Of a stretch of DNA of 64,000 nt, positions 31,501 through 40,197 are shown in pieces (the stretch's first letter is position 1; the number at the start of each line of letters is the position of its first letter). The stretch is from CAZQKE01 sp964593865 (GTDB taxonomy: Bacteria > Chloroflexota > Anaerolineae > JAAYZQ01): NCBI GenBank assembly GCA_964593865.1, contig CAZQKE010000135.1:1-64000 (forward strand), given 5' to 3'. The notes under the pieces are model-generated. The model was not told where the DNA came from, did no database searches, and saw only the letters and a list, made by a program, of their open reading frames with translations. The translations under genes were made by a program, and so were the position numbers.

Positions 31501-34500
31501 ATCCAGGTCCAAGGCGGAGCTGATGGCTTGGGCCATCTCGTTCAGGACCGAGAGTTCGGCGATGCGCCGTTCGCGGTCGCCGAAGAGGCGGGCGTTTTGC
31601 AGGGCAATGGCCGCCTGTCCGGCAATGGTGCTCAGCAGGCGTAGGTGGCCCTCGTCATAGGCCGCTTCCCGCGTGTAGCTTTGGACGACGATGCCGCCGA
31701 TGACCTGGTTTTCAATCTTCATGGGCACGCCCAACCACGAAAGGGCCGGTGTGCCGGAAGGGGTCAAGCCGTGTTCCTTATGGAAGGCATCGGTCCCGTG
31801 GGAAATGAGGATCGGTTCCCCCGTCTTGAGGAGGTAGCCCGTGAGGCCCTCGTCCGGACGGAGTGTGACAGGGGGTTGCCGTTGGCCACGTTCCACATAA
31901 AAGTCAACGCGGATCACATCCGCTTCTCGGTCATAGAGGGCAATGAAAAAGTTGTGCGTATCCAGCAATTTGCTAACGTGGGTGTAGATCAGTTCGGCCA
32001 GCGTCTCCTCATCCAACGCGCCGCTGAGGGCTTGACCGATCTCGTTGACCGTAACCAGCTCCGCCACCTGGCGGCGGGTTTCTTGGAAGAGACGGGCGTT
32101 TTCCAGGGCCACGGCCAGCTGATCGGCGGCCATTTCCAGGGCGGCGGCATCTTCCTCACTAAAGGCCCAGGCTTCTTCGGCCTCGGCGTGCAGCACACCG
32201 AGCACTTGGTCCCCAACCTTGATGGGGGCCGAGATGCTGGACGGAGCAGACCAATCGCCCATGTGGACGAACCGTTCATCGGCAAAGGCATCGTTTGCCA
32301 CCACCGTCTCGCCGCTGGCGGCGGCAGAGCCGAGCAACCCCTGGCCGATCTTCTGGCGGTAATCGGAGGGGAGGACGGACCAGAAGGCATCATTGGCAGC
32401 AGCAACGTACAGTTCTTGCCTTCTCTCATCCACCAAAAAGACGGCTACACGGGAATAGCCCAGGTTCCGGTGCAGGTCACGAACGGTGGTTTCCAACAGT
32501 TCTTGTGGTTCCAATTGGGCCGTAGCCCGCCGTCCGATCTCGTTCAGCAGGGAAAGGCGCACGGCTGCCCGCTGGGTGCTATCAAAGAGACGGGCGTTTT
32601 CCAGGGCTACGGCGGCTTGGTCGGCCAGGGTCGAAAGGAGGACCTGGTCGGTCTGGGTCAACGCGTATTTTTCCGAATGACCGGCCAACAGGACGCCCAG
32701 CAGCTTCTGCCCAACGGCAATGGGAGCCAGGAGCAAGGAACCGGCCATCTCGGGGGCAAGGGGCAAGGGTGTAAATTCCGTCCGCTCCGTATCCGGGATC
32801 AGCAAGGATTTGCCACCGGCGGCCACCCGCCCCACGGCCCCTTCACCGGGGGCGTAGTGCCGGTCGGCGATCTGCTCTAGGTCCAGCCCATAGGCGACGA
32901 CCGCCCCAAGTCGGTCATCGGGAGGCAACGGTTGGAAGATGACACTGATATTGCAATGGAGGAGCAACTGCACCCCTCTGACCACCGTATCGAGTACCTT
33001 TTCCGGCTCAAGGGTGCGGTTCAGCCGACGCCCGATCTCGTTGATCAAGGCCAAATTGTCGGCCCGTCGCCGGGCATCGTGGTAGAGATTGGCGTTTTCA
33101 ATGGCAACGGCGGCCTGATTGCCAAAGATGGCCAAGAGGTCCAAGACCTGGCGGGAAGGCCGCTTCCCATCCGCCGGATCGTCTACCGAGATCAAGCCGA
33201 TCAGGCGTCCGCCCGATCCGCGCAGGGGGACCAAAAGCATGTCGTTGGGATGCCATTGGCCTTCCTTCCACTCGTCGGTGGGCGGCATAGCTACAACGGT
33301 ATGCAGGTCGGCCCCCCAATCGTCCCGCCGGTCAAAGGGGAAGAAATAGCAAGGTCCCAGGCGGTACTCCTCGCGGAACAGGCGTTCATACCGCTCCACC
33401 GGCTGGCGAACGCGGGCCAGCTCCTCAAACTTGTGGAGGGGCAGACCTGCCGCGGCGACGCGGCGCAAGACCGCCCCCTTGCCGGTCCAGCCTTCGGCAA
33501 CGCTGATGAGCACGACGTTGAACCCTGCCGTTTCCTGGATGGCATAGGCCACCTCTTCCAAGGCATCCTCCAGAGGCAGGTCGCTGCGCAGCTTCTGGCT
33601 GATGGTCAGCAGACGGTTCATCTGCTCCGTGCGGCGACGCAAGGCGTTGTTGCTCCGCACCTGCTCCTCAAAGCGCAGGGCGTTGCCGATGGCGATGGCA
33701 GCCTGTTCTGCCAGGGATTGAACGAAGGTCAGGCTTTGGTGGTCAAAGGCATAGGCTTCGGTATGGCGCAGCTGGATGATGCCCACTACATCGTGTTGGT
33801 AGGAGATGGGCACGGCCAGGGCGGAGAGGGTCCCTTCCTTGACGCAGATAGGATACGATTCCCGGTCGGCATCCTCAATCAGGCGGGGCGTGCCACTGTT
33901 CAGCACCTGATAGGTGAGGCTTTCTTCGTCCGGGTGACGGAGCATCTCGCGGATGGTTTTTAGCTCCTCATCCGAATACCCACTGGCAACCCGCAATTCC
34001 AGTTGTCCCGTTTCCAGGTTCGTTAGCATCACGTTGCCGTGGGTCGCCCCCGTGGTCTGGATGGCAGCATCCAGAACCGAGTGGAGGATGGAATCCAGGC
34101 TCAAGGTGGAGTTCAGCTCCTGGGTGACGCGCTGCAAGGCGGTCAGTTCATCCAGGCGGGCCTGCAAGCTCTCGTCGGTCCGCTCATACAGGCGGGCGTT
34201 CTCCACAACGACCCCGGCCTGCCAAGCGATGGCATTCGCCAGCTGCAGCTCTTCTTTGCTGAACCTGCGCTCTTCCTGCGTCCAAAGCAAGTAGACGCCG
34301 CCGATGACTCGGTCGTGGGCGACCATCGGCGCAAAGAGGGTTGTCTTGCTGGGGAAGGCCGCCGCCGTATCGGGGTCTATACGGGGATCATGGAGCGGGT
34401 CGTTGCTGTACACCGCCTGGCGGGCCTGCCACGCTTCCTCAATGAAGGGATGACCGACGATGGGAATCCGGAATTCATGGTAGAGGGTTTGCTTATCATC

Positions 34501-36759
34501 GGGGATACGATAACCGGCCACGGCGTACATGTGCGTGCCCTGATCATTGGCCAAGTATACACCGGCCATATCCGCCCCCAGGGCACGGCACATCTCACGG
34601 GCTACGTTGCGCACCGTCTCCGTCAAATCCAGGGTGGAACCGATGGTCTCGCTTACCCGCAGGAGCAGTTGGGTGTGCTCGAACCGCCGCTGGGTTTCCT
34701 CATAGAGACGGGCGTTCTGAATGGCGATGGCCGCTTGGTCGGCTATGATGCGCAGGGCCTCCACCTGCTCGGCAGAATAGGCGTTCACCCGGTCGCTGAT
34801 CATCTCCAATGTGCCGATGAAAGAATCGGATGTTTGCAGGGGAAGGCCCACATAGGAACGCAAGGGAGCTTCTTCCGTGGAGATCTTGGGTCGGATCTCG
34901 GCAGTAGCTATATCGGGGATGATCAGCTCCCGGCGGTGACGGGCGATCCAGCCGCTGAAGCCTTCATCCAGCCGATAGAAACCACCGGTCTGGGAAGTGT
35001 AGGGCATATCGCCCGCACTGGCATAGGTGACGACCAACTGCTGTTCTTCATCCCAAAGACAGATTTCGGCAATATAGTATCCCACCAGGTCCCGAACGCG
35101 GGCCAAGATGAGGTCCAACGTTTGTTGCAGGTCCAGGTTGGCGACGATCTCCCGCCCGATCTCGCCGATGGTCGAAAGCATCTGCACCCGCTGCCGCTGC
35201 TCCTGGAAGAGACGGGCGTTCTCTATGGCAATGCCGGCGTGGTCGGCCAAGTGTTCAATAAAGCGCAGGTCATCCTCGGTAAAGGCATCCGGTTCCGTGC
35301 TTTCCAGGTTCAGGACACCGATGACACGCCCTTCGCGCATGATGGGCACGGCCAACTCGGAACGGGTCGTGCTCAGCATATCCACATAATCGGGATCCTG
35401 TTGCACATCGGGAACCAGTGCCGCTTCGCCGGTGCGGACGACACGCCCGATCACGCCCCGGTCCACCGACCACTTCTCGCGGACCAGGTCTTCGGCATTG
35501 TCGGGGCGCAGACCATGCCAGAACAGACGATCCAGAGATCGTCTATCCGATGAAAGGATACCGACAAAGCCGCTGCTGGCGTTGCAGGCTTCCACCGCCC
35601 GCCGGAGCACCAAACCGATGATCCGGTCCATATCCAGGGTCGCGCCCAATTCATGATCTATTTCCTCAACCACCGCCAGCTCTTGCAGGCGCCTCTGGAG
35701 AGCCTCATCGGTGCTTTCGTAGAGACGGGCGTTCTCCAACGCCGTAGCCGCATGGACCGCAAAGGTGGAAAGCAGTTCTTGGTCTACGCCATCAAAGGGG
35801 GTATCATCCTTTTTGTTGATCACCTCCAGGACGCCGATGGGGCGGCCTCGGCTGATAAGGGGGACGCACAGGATAGAACGTGTCTGGAAGCCGGTGGCGA
35901 TGTCAGGGGCGGTATACCACTTGGGATCGGAGCGGACATCGGGAACCAGGCGGCTTTCGCCGCTTCTGAACACTTCTCCGGCGATGCCCTCGCCGGGTGG
36001 GATCTTTTGTCCGAGGAGCTGCTCGGCATTGGGGCCGCGGACGACACGGAAGACCAAAGGTGCCTTTTCCGGATCGGCAGCCCTTTCATCGACCAGAAGC
36101 AAGGAACCGGCCTCGGCATTGAGCAACTCCACCGCTTTGTCCATGACCTGGTCAAGAACGATGTCCAGGTCCAATGTGGAGCTGATCGCCTGGCCTATTT
36201 CGTAGATCGTGGTCAGCTGCTGCAGGCGCAGGGCCAAGTCCTCACGGATGCGGAGCTGACGCTTATCCATGGCAACGGCGTAGCCCACAATCAGGGTCAA
36301 CGCCAAATAGACGATCAAACTTCCTGCGATGTAGGGAGAAAACGCTCCCCCACGTCCCAACCACGAATCCAAAAAGGGGAAGGTAAACAGGAGCCAAACA
36401 AACAGGTTGAGCACCAAAGCCGGCCACAGGCCGAGACGGGCAGCCAGGATGGCAGCCAAGCCCACCCCAAAAAGGCGGATCTGGTTGCCTGCATCACCCG
36501 CCAGGTAGAGGGTCAAACCTACCAGGGCAATGTCGGCAACGCACAAGGCCAAACCGTGGTATTTCGGTTCGACAAAGCGCGGCACGCCCAGGTAAACGGC
36601 TGCGTGGACGAGCAAGATCGCTAAAATGCTCACAGCCACGGTGACGTTCCCGGAGAGCAAGGATGTCACCAAGAGGAACAGCCACCCCAGGCGCAGCATC
36701 CACAACAAGATGCTCTCTATGCGGTTGCCGGCTTCAATCGCGTTTCCGATATTGCTCAT
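28540..36759 (-). CDS. Giant hybrid sensor kinase: membrane domain, 11 GAF, PAS, HisKA, HATPase, two receivers
   Basis: About 2,739 residues. An N-terminal membrane domain of five to six helices (about 15-155) is followed by 11 successive GAF domains (about 170-2080, each near 170 residues and ending with a variant of ALENARLYE), a PAS domain (about 2095-2215, SIADGVLVLDHNG), HisKA with SHELRTPMTSIKGY, HATPase with LVSNAWQYT, DTGIGI and GTGLGLSIVK, then two receiver domains (LDIMLPDLDG and LDLKMPGMDG). All key kinase and receiver residues are present, so it should be an active hybrid kinase able to pass phosphate to its own receivers. ATG at 36759 is favoured over 36783 by GGGGG upstream. A hybrid kinase of this type is usually 600-1,500 residues; the GAF array makes this one exceptional. 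Confidence 0.9.
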   Translation of the reverse strand: MSNIGNAIEAGNRIESILLWMLRLGWLFLLVTSLLSGNVTVAVSILAILLVHAAVYLGVPRFVEPKYHGLALCVADIALVGLTLYLAGDAGNQIRLFGVGLAAILAARLGLWPALVLNLFVWLLFTFPFLDSWLGRGGAFSPYIAGSLIVYLALTLIVGYAVAMDKRQLRIREDLALRLQQLTTIYEIGQAISSTLDLDIVLDQVMDKAVELLNAEAGSLLLVDERAADPEKAPLVFRVVRGPNAEQLLGQKIPPGEGIAGEVFRSGESRLVPDVRSDPKWYTAPDIATGFQTRSILCVPLISRGRPIGVLEVINKKDDTPFDGVDQELLSTFAVHAATALENARLYESTDEALQRRLQELAVVEEIDHELGATLDMDRIIGLVLRRAVEACNASSGFVGILSSDRRSLDRLFWHGLRPDNAEDLVREKWSVDRGVIGRVVRTGEAALVPDVQQDPDYVDMLSTTRSELAVPIMREGRVIGVLNLESTEPDAFTEDDLRFIEHLADHAGIAIENARLFQEQRQRVQMLSTIGEIGREIVANLDLQQTLDLILARVRDLVGYYIAEICLWDEEQQLVVTYASAGDMPYTSQTGGFYRLDEGFSGWIARHRRELIIPDIATAEIRPKISTEEAPLRSYVGLPLQTSDSFIGTLEMISDRVNAYSAEQVEALRIIADQAAIAIQNARLYEETQRRFEHTQLLLRVSETIGSTLDLTETVRNVAREMCRALGADMAGVYLANDQGTHMYAVAGYRIPDDKQTLYHEFRIPIVGHPFIEEAWQARQAVYSNDPLHDPRIDPDTAAAFPSKTTLFAPMVAHDRVIGGVYLLWTQEERRFSKEELQLANAIAWQAGVVVENARLYERTDESLQARLDELTALQRVTQELNSTLSLDSILHSVLDAAIQTTGATHGNVMLTNLETGQLELRVASGYSDEELKTIREMLRHPDEESLTYQVLNSGTPRLIEDADRESYPICVKEGTLSALAVPISYQHDVVGIIQLRHTEAYAFDHQSLTFVQSLAEQAAIAIGNALRFEEQVRSNNALRRRTEQMNRLLTISQKLRSDLPLEDALEEVAYAIQETAGFNVVLISVAEGWTGKGAVLRRVAAAGLPLHKFEELARVRQPVERYERLFREEYRLGPCYFFPFDRRDDWGADLHTVVAMPPTDEWKEGQWHPNDMLLVPLRGSGGRLIGLISVDDPADGKRPSRQVLDLLAIFGNQAAVAIENANLYHDARRRADNLALINEIGRRLNRTLEPEKVLDTVVRGVQLLLHCNISVIFQPLPPDDRLGAVVAYGLDLEQIADRHYAPGEGAVGRVAAGGKSLLIPDTERTEFTPLPLAPEMAGSLLLAPIAVGQKLLGVLLAGHSEKYALTQTDQVLLSTLADQAAVALENARLFDSTQRAAVRLSLLNEIGRRATAQLEPQELLETTVRDLHRNLGYSRVAVFLVDERRQELYVAAANDAFWSVLPSDYRQKIGQGLLGSAAASGETVVANDAFADERFVHMGDWSAPSSISAPIKVGDQVLGVLHAEAEEAWAFSEEDAAALEMAADQLAVALENARLFQETRRQVAELVTVNEIGQALSGALDEETLAELIYTHVSKLLDTHNFFIALYDREADVIRVDFYVERGQRQPPVTLRPDEGLTGYLLKTGEPILISHGTDAFHKEHGLTPSGTPALSWLGVPMKIENQVIGGIVVQSYTREAAYDEGHLRLLSTIAGQAAIALQNARLFGDRERRIAELSVLNEMAQAISSALDLDALLHTVYQQVGRLFDTTNFFIATYEEGDEEWTLAFSREHGEPEPQARYSIYQGLTGYIIRNRRPLLFRTTEESAEFHREHGIERVGEQAKSWMGVPIIAADQVLGVMAVQSYDRENLYSPEDLSILTTIAAQVAVAMRNAQLYQQLVDFSNELEARVEERTRDLEEALQQLTLERDRAETLYRITSELGATLDLERVLDHALHLFADAMDVRHGTIMLLDQETGYLTLRAVLGPEEEQARRGTRTFFKRGVGLAGWVLENRKPVLIPDVTKDPRWLQVEDRPLPIRSVVAAPLSLGGGDIMGVLTLGHPEVGHFTEDHLQLVIAAAAQIAVAVNNSDLYAYITEQADQLGSMLQSQQEEAAKNRAILESIADGVLVLDHNGKVLLINPAAEELLGVSAIAIEGEHFRHMLGLGETTAQRELARGLYSELRRYLERAQREPTSLQPVTVRLEAEKRVLAVNIAPLITTVGDVPGLVAALRDISREAEVERLKNEFISTVSHELRTPMTSIKGYTDLLFLGMAGGLTDTQRNFLQIIKTNADRLTALVNDILDISRIETGRIRLTIEALDLVEIINNVVLSFREQYREKNLELIWEPPDELPQVRGDAARVTQILTNLVSNAWQYTLPGGKVTITVQPNDGFLQVNVSDTGIGIGEDDLDRIFDRFYRVDDPVVEEAGGTGLGLSIVKMFVEMLGGQIWVESELGVGSTFSFTLPLVTTEVPEIEPDLLTEESLVVGRRQKILVVEDDHDLALLLRRQLEAEGYQVLLAGSGEDALWLAREEQPHLITLDIMLPDLDGFVVLERLKDSPVTAPIPVIIVSVLTDSERGYALGAVDYVVKPFDEEKLLQSIRTALAPGEQDEQRTLLVVDDDPDIRGFLEQALSHQGYRVQTAAGGQEALDMVRESPPDLILLDLKMPGMDGYEVIRRLKENEDTRAIPIIVITASPVDKERDKVRVLGMGASQYLVKPLSVQELVAEIKKAIAEGPSE

Positions 36760-36807
36760 GAACACTACCCCCGGTTTTCCCAAAGGTCAACCGGTGGAGA
36801 GGGTTGT

Positions 36808-37704
36808 CTACAGGCCCTGCTGCGCGCGACGGCGGGCCTCCGCGGCGACTTCGGTGATCTCGCGGATGTCGGAGAAGGGAGCGGTATCGTGCTGAATGAG
36901 GCCCACGGCCAGGGTCATCAGGGGTGCCCGCTGGGTTGTGCCGTCAGGGCCGACGACCTCAATGTAACCCCGTTCCCGGTCGCGGAAGTTGTAGAAGGTG
37001 GCGACCTCTTCACGGAAGCGTTGTTCCAACCGCTCCTTCATCTGCGGCGCGACATCGGGCGTGGTGATGATCAGGAAATCGTCACCGCCGATATGGCCGA
37101 TGAAATCGTCGCCGGAGCCGAGTTCATCCACCACTTCGGTCAGCAGCATGGCCGTAAAGCGCAGGACGTCGTCCCCCGCCACAAAGCCGTAGACATCGTT
37201 AAAGTCGTTGATGTGATTGATGCCGATATAGAGCACGGCCCAATCGTCGCGCCGCATGATCTGGCGCAGCTGATCTTCGATCAGCTTACTGCTGGGCAAC
37301 CCCGTCACCGGACTGGTCAGGTTCAACCAGCCGGCCCTCCGCAACGCCCCCTGGACACGCAGCAGGAGAAGCTGCAGGTCAAAGGGTTTGGTGATATAGT
37401 CATCTGCGCCCAGTTCCAAACCGGCGATCTGGTCACTCCGCTCATCCTTCTGGGTAAGAAAGATGATGGGAATGTGGCTGGTGCGCAGGTTGGAGCGCAG
37501 ACGACGGCAGACCTCGTAGCCGTTGATGTCCGGCAACATGATGTCCAGGATCACCAGGTTGGGTAGCTTACGACGACAGATCTCCAACGCCTCCTGACCT
37601 CGGGGGGCCACGATAGTTTCATAGCCCTGAGAATCAAAGTAGATGCGGAGCATGTTGGAGATGTCAAAGTCGTCTTCAACAATTAGCAGACGTCCTTTGC
37701 TCAT
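36808..37704 (-). CDS. REC-GGDEF protein with degenerate cyclase motifs
   Basis: A 298-residue response regulator: receiver domain (residues about 4-120, LVILDIMLPDING phospho-Asp, YITKPF Lys) and a GGDEF domain (about 130-290). The signature reads GGDDF rather than GGDEF, the upstream metal-binding DxD motif reads GIN, and no RxxD inhibitory site is seen before the signature. This suggests loss of diguanylate cyclase activity, with the domain perhaps retained for nucleotide or protein binding. ATG at 37704 follows GGGAGG by 9 nt. It sits 48 nt before the giant kinase and may be one of its phosphotransfer partners. Confidence 0.85.
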   Translation of the reverse strand: MSKGRLLIVEDDFDISNMLRIYFDSQGYETIVAPRGQEALEICRRKLPNLVILDIMLPDINGYEVCRRLRSNLRTSHIPIIFLTQKDERSDQIAGLELGADDYITKPFDLQLLLLRVQGALRRAGWLNLTSPVTGLPSSKLIEDQLRQIMRRDDWAVLYIGINHINDFNDVYGFVAGDDVLRFTAMLLTEVVDELGSGDDFIGHIGGDDFLIITTPDVAPQMKERLEQRFREEVATFYNFRDRERGYIEVVGPDGTTQRAPLMTLAVGLIQHDTAPFSDIREITEVAAEARRRAQQGL

Positions 37705-37754
37705 CCTGTTTACCTCCCTCACGTAGCGCCAGAACCTTTGCGCTATCTATCTCT

Positions 37755-37826
37755 GCGGTTCATCCCCCGAACCGCCAAGATGCCAAATAGAATCTCCCTC
37801 GGCGGTCACCCGCCCGAACCGCCGAG
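37755..37826 (-). other. Two stable hairpins in the largest intra-operon gap
   Basis: CTCGGCGGT/ACCGCCGAG (37826-37818 with 37806-37798) forms a 9-bp stem across the stop codon of the acyl-ACP reductase-like gene, and GCGGTTC/GAACCGC (37775-37769 with 37761-37755) a second 7-bp stem. Both share GGCGGTTCGG. Neither has a T-tract, so mRNA processing or stability is more likely than termination. Confidence 0.5.
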
Positions 37827-38888
37827 ACGCGCATTCCGGCGAATCCGCTCTATTTCCTCGTCGGTTACGGCCCGCTCAAAGCTGCGGAACCCGGCCAGTC
37901 GAAAGCCATGTTTGGCCGCCAATCGGGCGATCTCGTCCACCCGTTCCAGGGAGACCTCTTTGCCGATGGTATAGCTCTCATAACGGCCTTCCAGGGCCAG
38001 GACCATGGTCTCGGACATGCAGGCATAGGCTTTGCCCGGCGGAAAGCCAAAATCAAAGCCAAAATCCACATCACCGGGCACGCTCACCATCCCCCCCTCA
38101 ATGACCAGGACATCATTTCGCCGCTCCACGACACGGCGGGAGACGTTACGCGGACGGGCCACGTCGCAGACGACCGCACCGCTCTTGAGATGCTCCGGTT
38201 CCAAAAAAGGGGTGACGGCACTGGTGACGGTCAGCACGATGTCGGCTTGCCGCACCGCATCTAGCTCGGTCTGCGTTGTGGCCGTGGCCCCTTCCGCTTC
38301 AACCAACGGCTTGATCTCTTCCAAGCGACGCGGGTCGCGCCCGATAAGTATCACGTGGGGGACGCTCCGGGCGATCAGCCGGGCACACGCCTGCCCCACC
38401 GAGCCGTAGGCCCCGACCACGGCAACGGTACACTGCGCCGGATCCCGGTCCAACCGTCTGGCCCCTTCTAACGCCGCCTCTACGGCAATGGCTACGGTGT
38501 AACTATTGCCCGTCGTCACCGGGATCGAGAGGCGACGGGAAATGGTGATCCCGGCATCCCCCACAACGGAGGTGAACGCCCCCAACCCCAGGATCTTGGC
38601 CCCCAGCTTTTCGGCCAGCCGCCCGGTTTGCACGATTTTGCGGTAGGCCGTTGCCGTCCGCACTTGGAGCATCCGCCGCGGCGTTAGAGGGCAAGCCAGC
38701 AGCCAGCCTTCAATCTCTTTGCCCGTCGCCTCCGAGCGGACGCCGACGACATGGGAAAGATACACCGGAGGAAAGAACCGGGAGCCAAAGTCAATGATGG
38801 CTGGCGGCAGTTTGCCCAGCAACGGGTATTTGCGGGCTACATCCTTTTGTGGTTCAATGGGATGGATGATGAACGCAAAATTGTCCAT
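37806..38888 (-). CDS. Long-chain acyl-ACP reductase-like (AAR-like) Rossmann dehydrogenase
   Basis: A 360-residue protein resembling cyanobacterial acyl-ACP reductase, which makes fatty aldehydes. Matching blocks include VVGVRSEATGKEIEG, LTPRRMLQVRTATAYRKI, KILGLGAFTSVVG, VTTGNSYTVAIAVEA and the dinucleotide-binding VAVVGAYGSVGQACARL; the C-terminal ACMSETMVLALEG helix also fits. The catalytic Cys of cyanobacterial AAR should lie in the segment after the Rossmann fold; here VVCDVARP and YACMSE are the only Cys candidates, so activity is uncertain. Also annotated in databases as shikimate-dehydrogenase-like. It sits within a signalling operon between a beta-helix protein and a REC-GGDEF gene, far from fatty acid synthesis genes in this window. 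Confidence 0.7.
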   Translation of the reverse strand: MDNFAFIIHPIEPQKDVARKYPLLGKLPPAIIDFGSRFFPPVYLSHVVGVRSEATGKEIEGWLLACPLTPRRMLQVRTATAYRKIVQTGRLAEKLGAKILGLGAFTSVVGDAGITISRRLSIPVTTGNSYTVAIAVEAALEGARRLDRDPAQCTVAVVGAYGSVGQACARLIARSVPHVILIGRDPRRLEEIKPLVEAEGATATTQTELDAVRQADIVLTVTSAVTPFLEPEHLKSGAVVCDVARPRNVSRRVVERRNDVLVIEGGMVSVPGDVDFGFDFGFPPGKAYACMSETMVLALEGRYESYTIGKEVSLERVDEIARLAAKHGFRLAGFRSFERAVTDEEIERIRRNARLGGSGG

Positions 38889-38940
38889 AGCCAGACGATT
38901 CCCCGCCGGCCTCCGCCTGCTATCCCTCCATCTATCATTC

Positions 38941-40185
38941 TCAACGAGGGTACAGCTGAGGGTGCAGGTCAGAATCGGGCCACTTTAGGTGATCGCTTTC
39001 CTCATAAGAGACGTTGTGTGTAATCACCGACCGCTCGTTGGTACGGACCAACACTACGTCCGATTCTATCATCCGGGCCGGATAGATGGTCAAATCCGCG
39101 CCGATGCGGCAATGATGGCCCACACAGCCACCCAACACCGTCATCCCCACATCTTCCAACTGTCCCCGGTGGAAGGTGCGCAGCGGTTTGGGCAACAGGT
39201 TAAAGTCGGTAAAGGTCGTCCCTGCTCCGATGAAGGAATCACGCCCGACCACGCAGAATTGCAGGCAGGCGTTCTGGGCCACCATCGTATCTTCCATCAA
39301 GGTAGTCATAAACAAAGAGGTGCGGAAGGGAAGGTAACACCGGTCACCGACAACGCTGATCAGCAGTTCGTTGCCGTGCAGGATGCTCACATTGTTGCCG
39401 ATGATGCAGTTGGAGATCACGACCCCCGCACCGATATAGACGTTATCGCCGATGATGGTCGGCCCCTGGATGACCGCCGTGGGATCAATTTGGGTATTCC
39501 GCCCCACCTTGACCATCGCCGAATTGGAAAGAAACTGCTTTCGTTCCAGCAAGGAGCGCCAGAGGATCTTGAGCACCGTGCTGGGCTTGTTCAAGCTCCG
39601 CTCCATGCGTGCGCCCTCGGCCAGAACGCCGAACAGGCAATTGGCGATAAAGATGTGCACCCAATTCTCTACCGAAAGAAAAGCCCGCAAAGGGATTTGG
39701 AAAACCAGGTCTCCCTTTTCCGACGACATGTGGGTCGGCACACGGTAGGAGCCAAACTCATACGCACCGCAATCGATCACCAGGGGGCGGGTGAGCTCCT
39801 CCAACCCACGGGGGTAGTACCACATGTTGGCTACATAGACATCACCTTCCCGCCGGATGCCGCTTTGCAAAGGCAAGGCGTGGGTAGTAATCACCTCATC
39901 GTCCAGGGAAAAGGCCACGCGGCAGGCTTTGCCCAAAGAGCGGGCCTTGGATAAAAAGGTCTCGATGAAGGCTTGATCAAAAAAGAGATTGTCCCGGTAG
40001 ACTAGGGTTTCTTCATAACTATCGGGAATCTGCTCGAAAAAATCGGTTTCTATCTCGGAATCGCAATAAGGCTCCAGAATATCTTTTTGATGCAGCCACA
40101 GAGGCTTGTTCAACACCCGCAATTCACGCGCAGGCTCGTTGAAAGGTGGGATTTTGCGTTTGTCGCGGATGATCACTTTCCTCAT
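38941..40185 (-). CDS. Left-handed beta-helix protein, acyltransferase/nucleotidyltransferase-like
   Basis: A 414-residue two-part protein. Residues about 1-215 form an alpha/beta region I do not recognise. From about 225 onward, hexapeptide repeats such as VGRNTQIDPTAVIQGPTII, IGDNVYIGAGVVIS and VGRDSFIGAGTTF mark a left-handed parallel beta-helix, the fold of many acyltransferases and of sugar-nucleotide transferase C-termini. No N-terminal nucleotidyltransferase G-x-G-T-R motif is visible, so it is not a standard GlmU-type enzyme. A His within the helix (GNELL/HHCRIG region) could serve acyl transfer. GAGGGA precedes the ATG. Its operon position next to the AAR-like gene suggests an acyl-related substrate, which is inference. 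Confidence 0.6.
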   Translation of the reverse strand: MRKVIIRDKRKIPPFNEPARELRVLNKPLWLHQKDILEPYCDSEIETDFFEQIPDSYEETLVYRDNLFFDQAFIETFLSKARSLGKACRVAFSLDDEVITTHALPLQSGIRREGDVYVANMWYYPRGLEELTRPLVIDCGAYEFGSYRVPTHMSSEKGDLVFQIPLRAFLSVENWVHIFIANCLFGVLAEGARMERSLNKPSTVLKILWRSLLERKQFLSNSAMVKVGRNTQIDPTAVIQGPTIIGDNVYIGAGVVISNCIIGNNVSILHGNELLISVVGDRCYLPFRTSLFMTTLMEDTMVAQNACLQFCVVGRDSFIGAGTTFTDFNLLPKPLRTFHRGQLEDVGMTVLGGCVGHHCRIGADLTIYPARMIESDVVLVRTNERSVITHNVSYEESDHLKWPDSDLHPQLYPR

Positions 40186-40197
40186 GCGATCCCTCGT

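Noticed and set aside
30547..32880. Two long plus-strand frames opposite the giant kinase
   Set aside because: Repetitive antisense translation of GAF domains, no start signals or family features.
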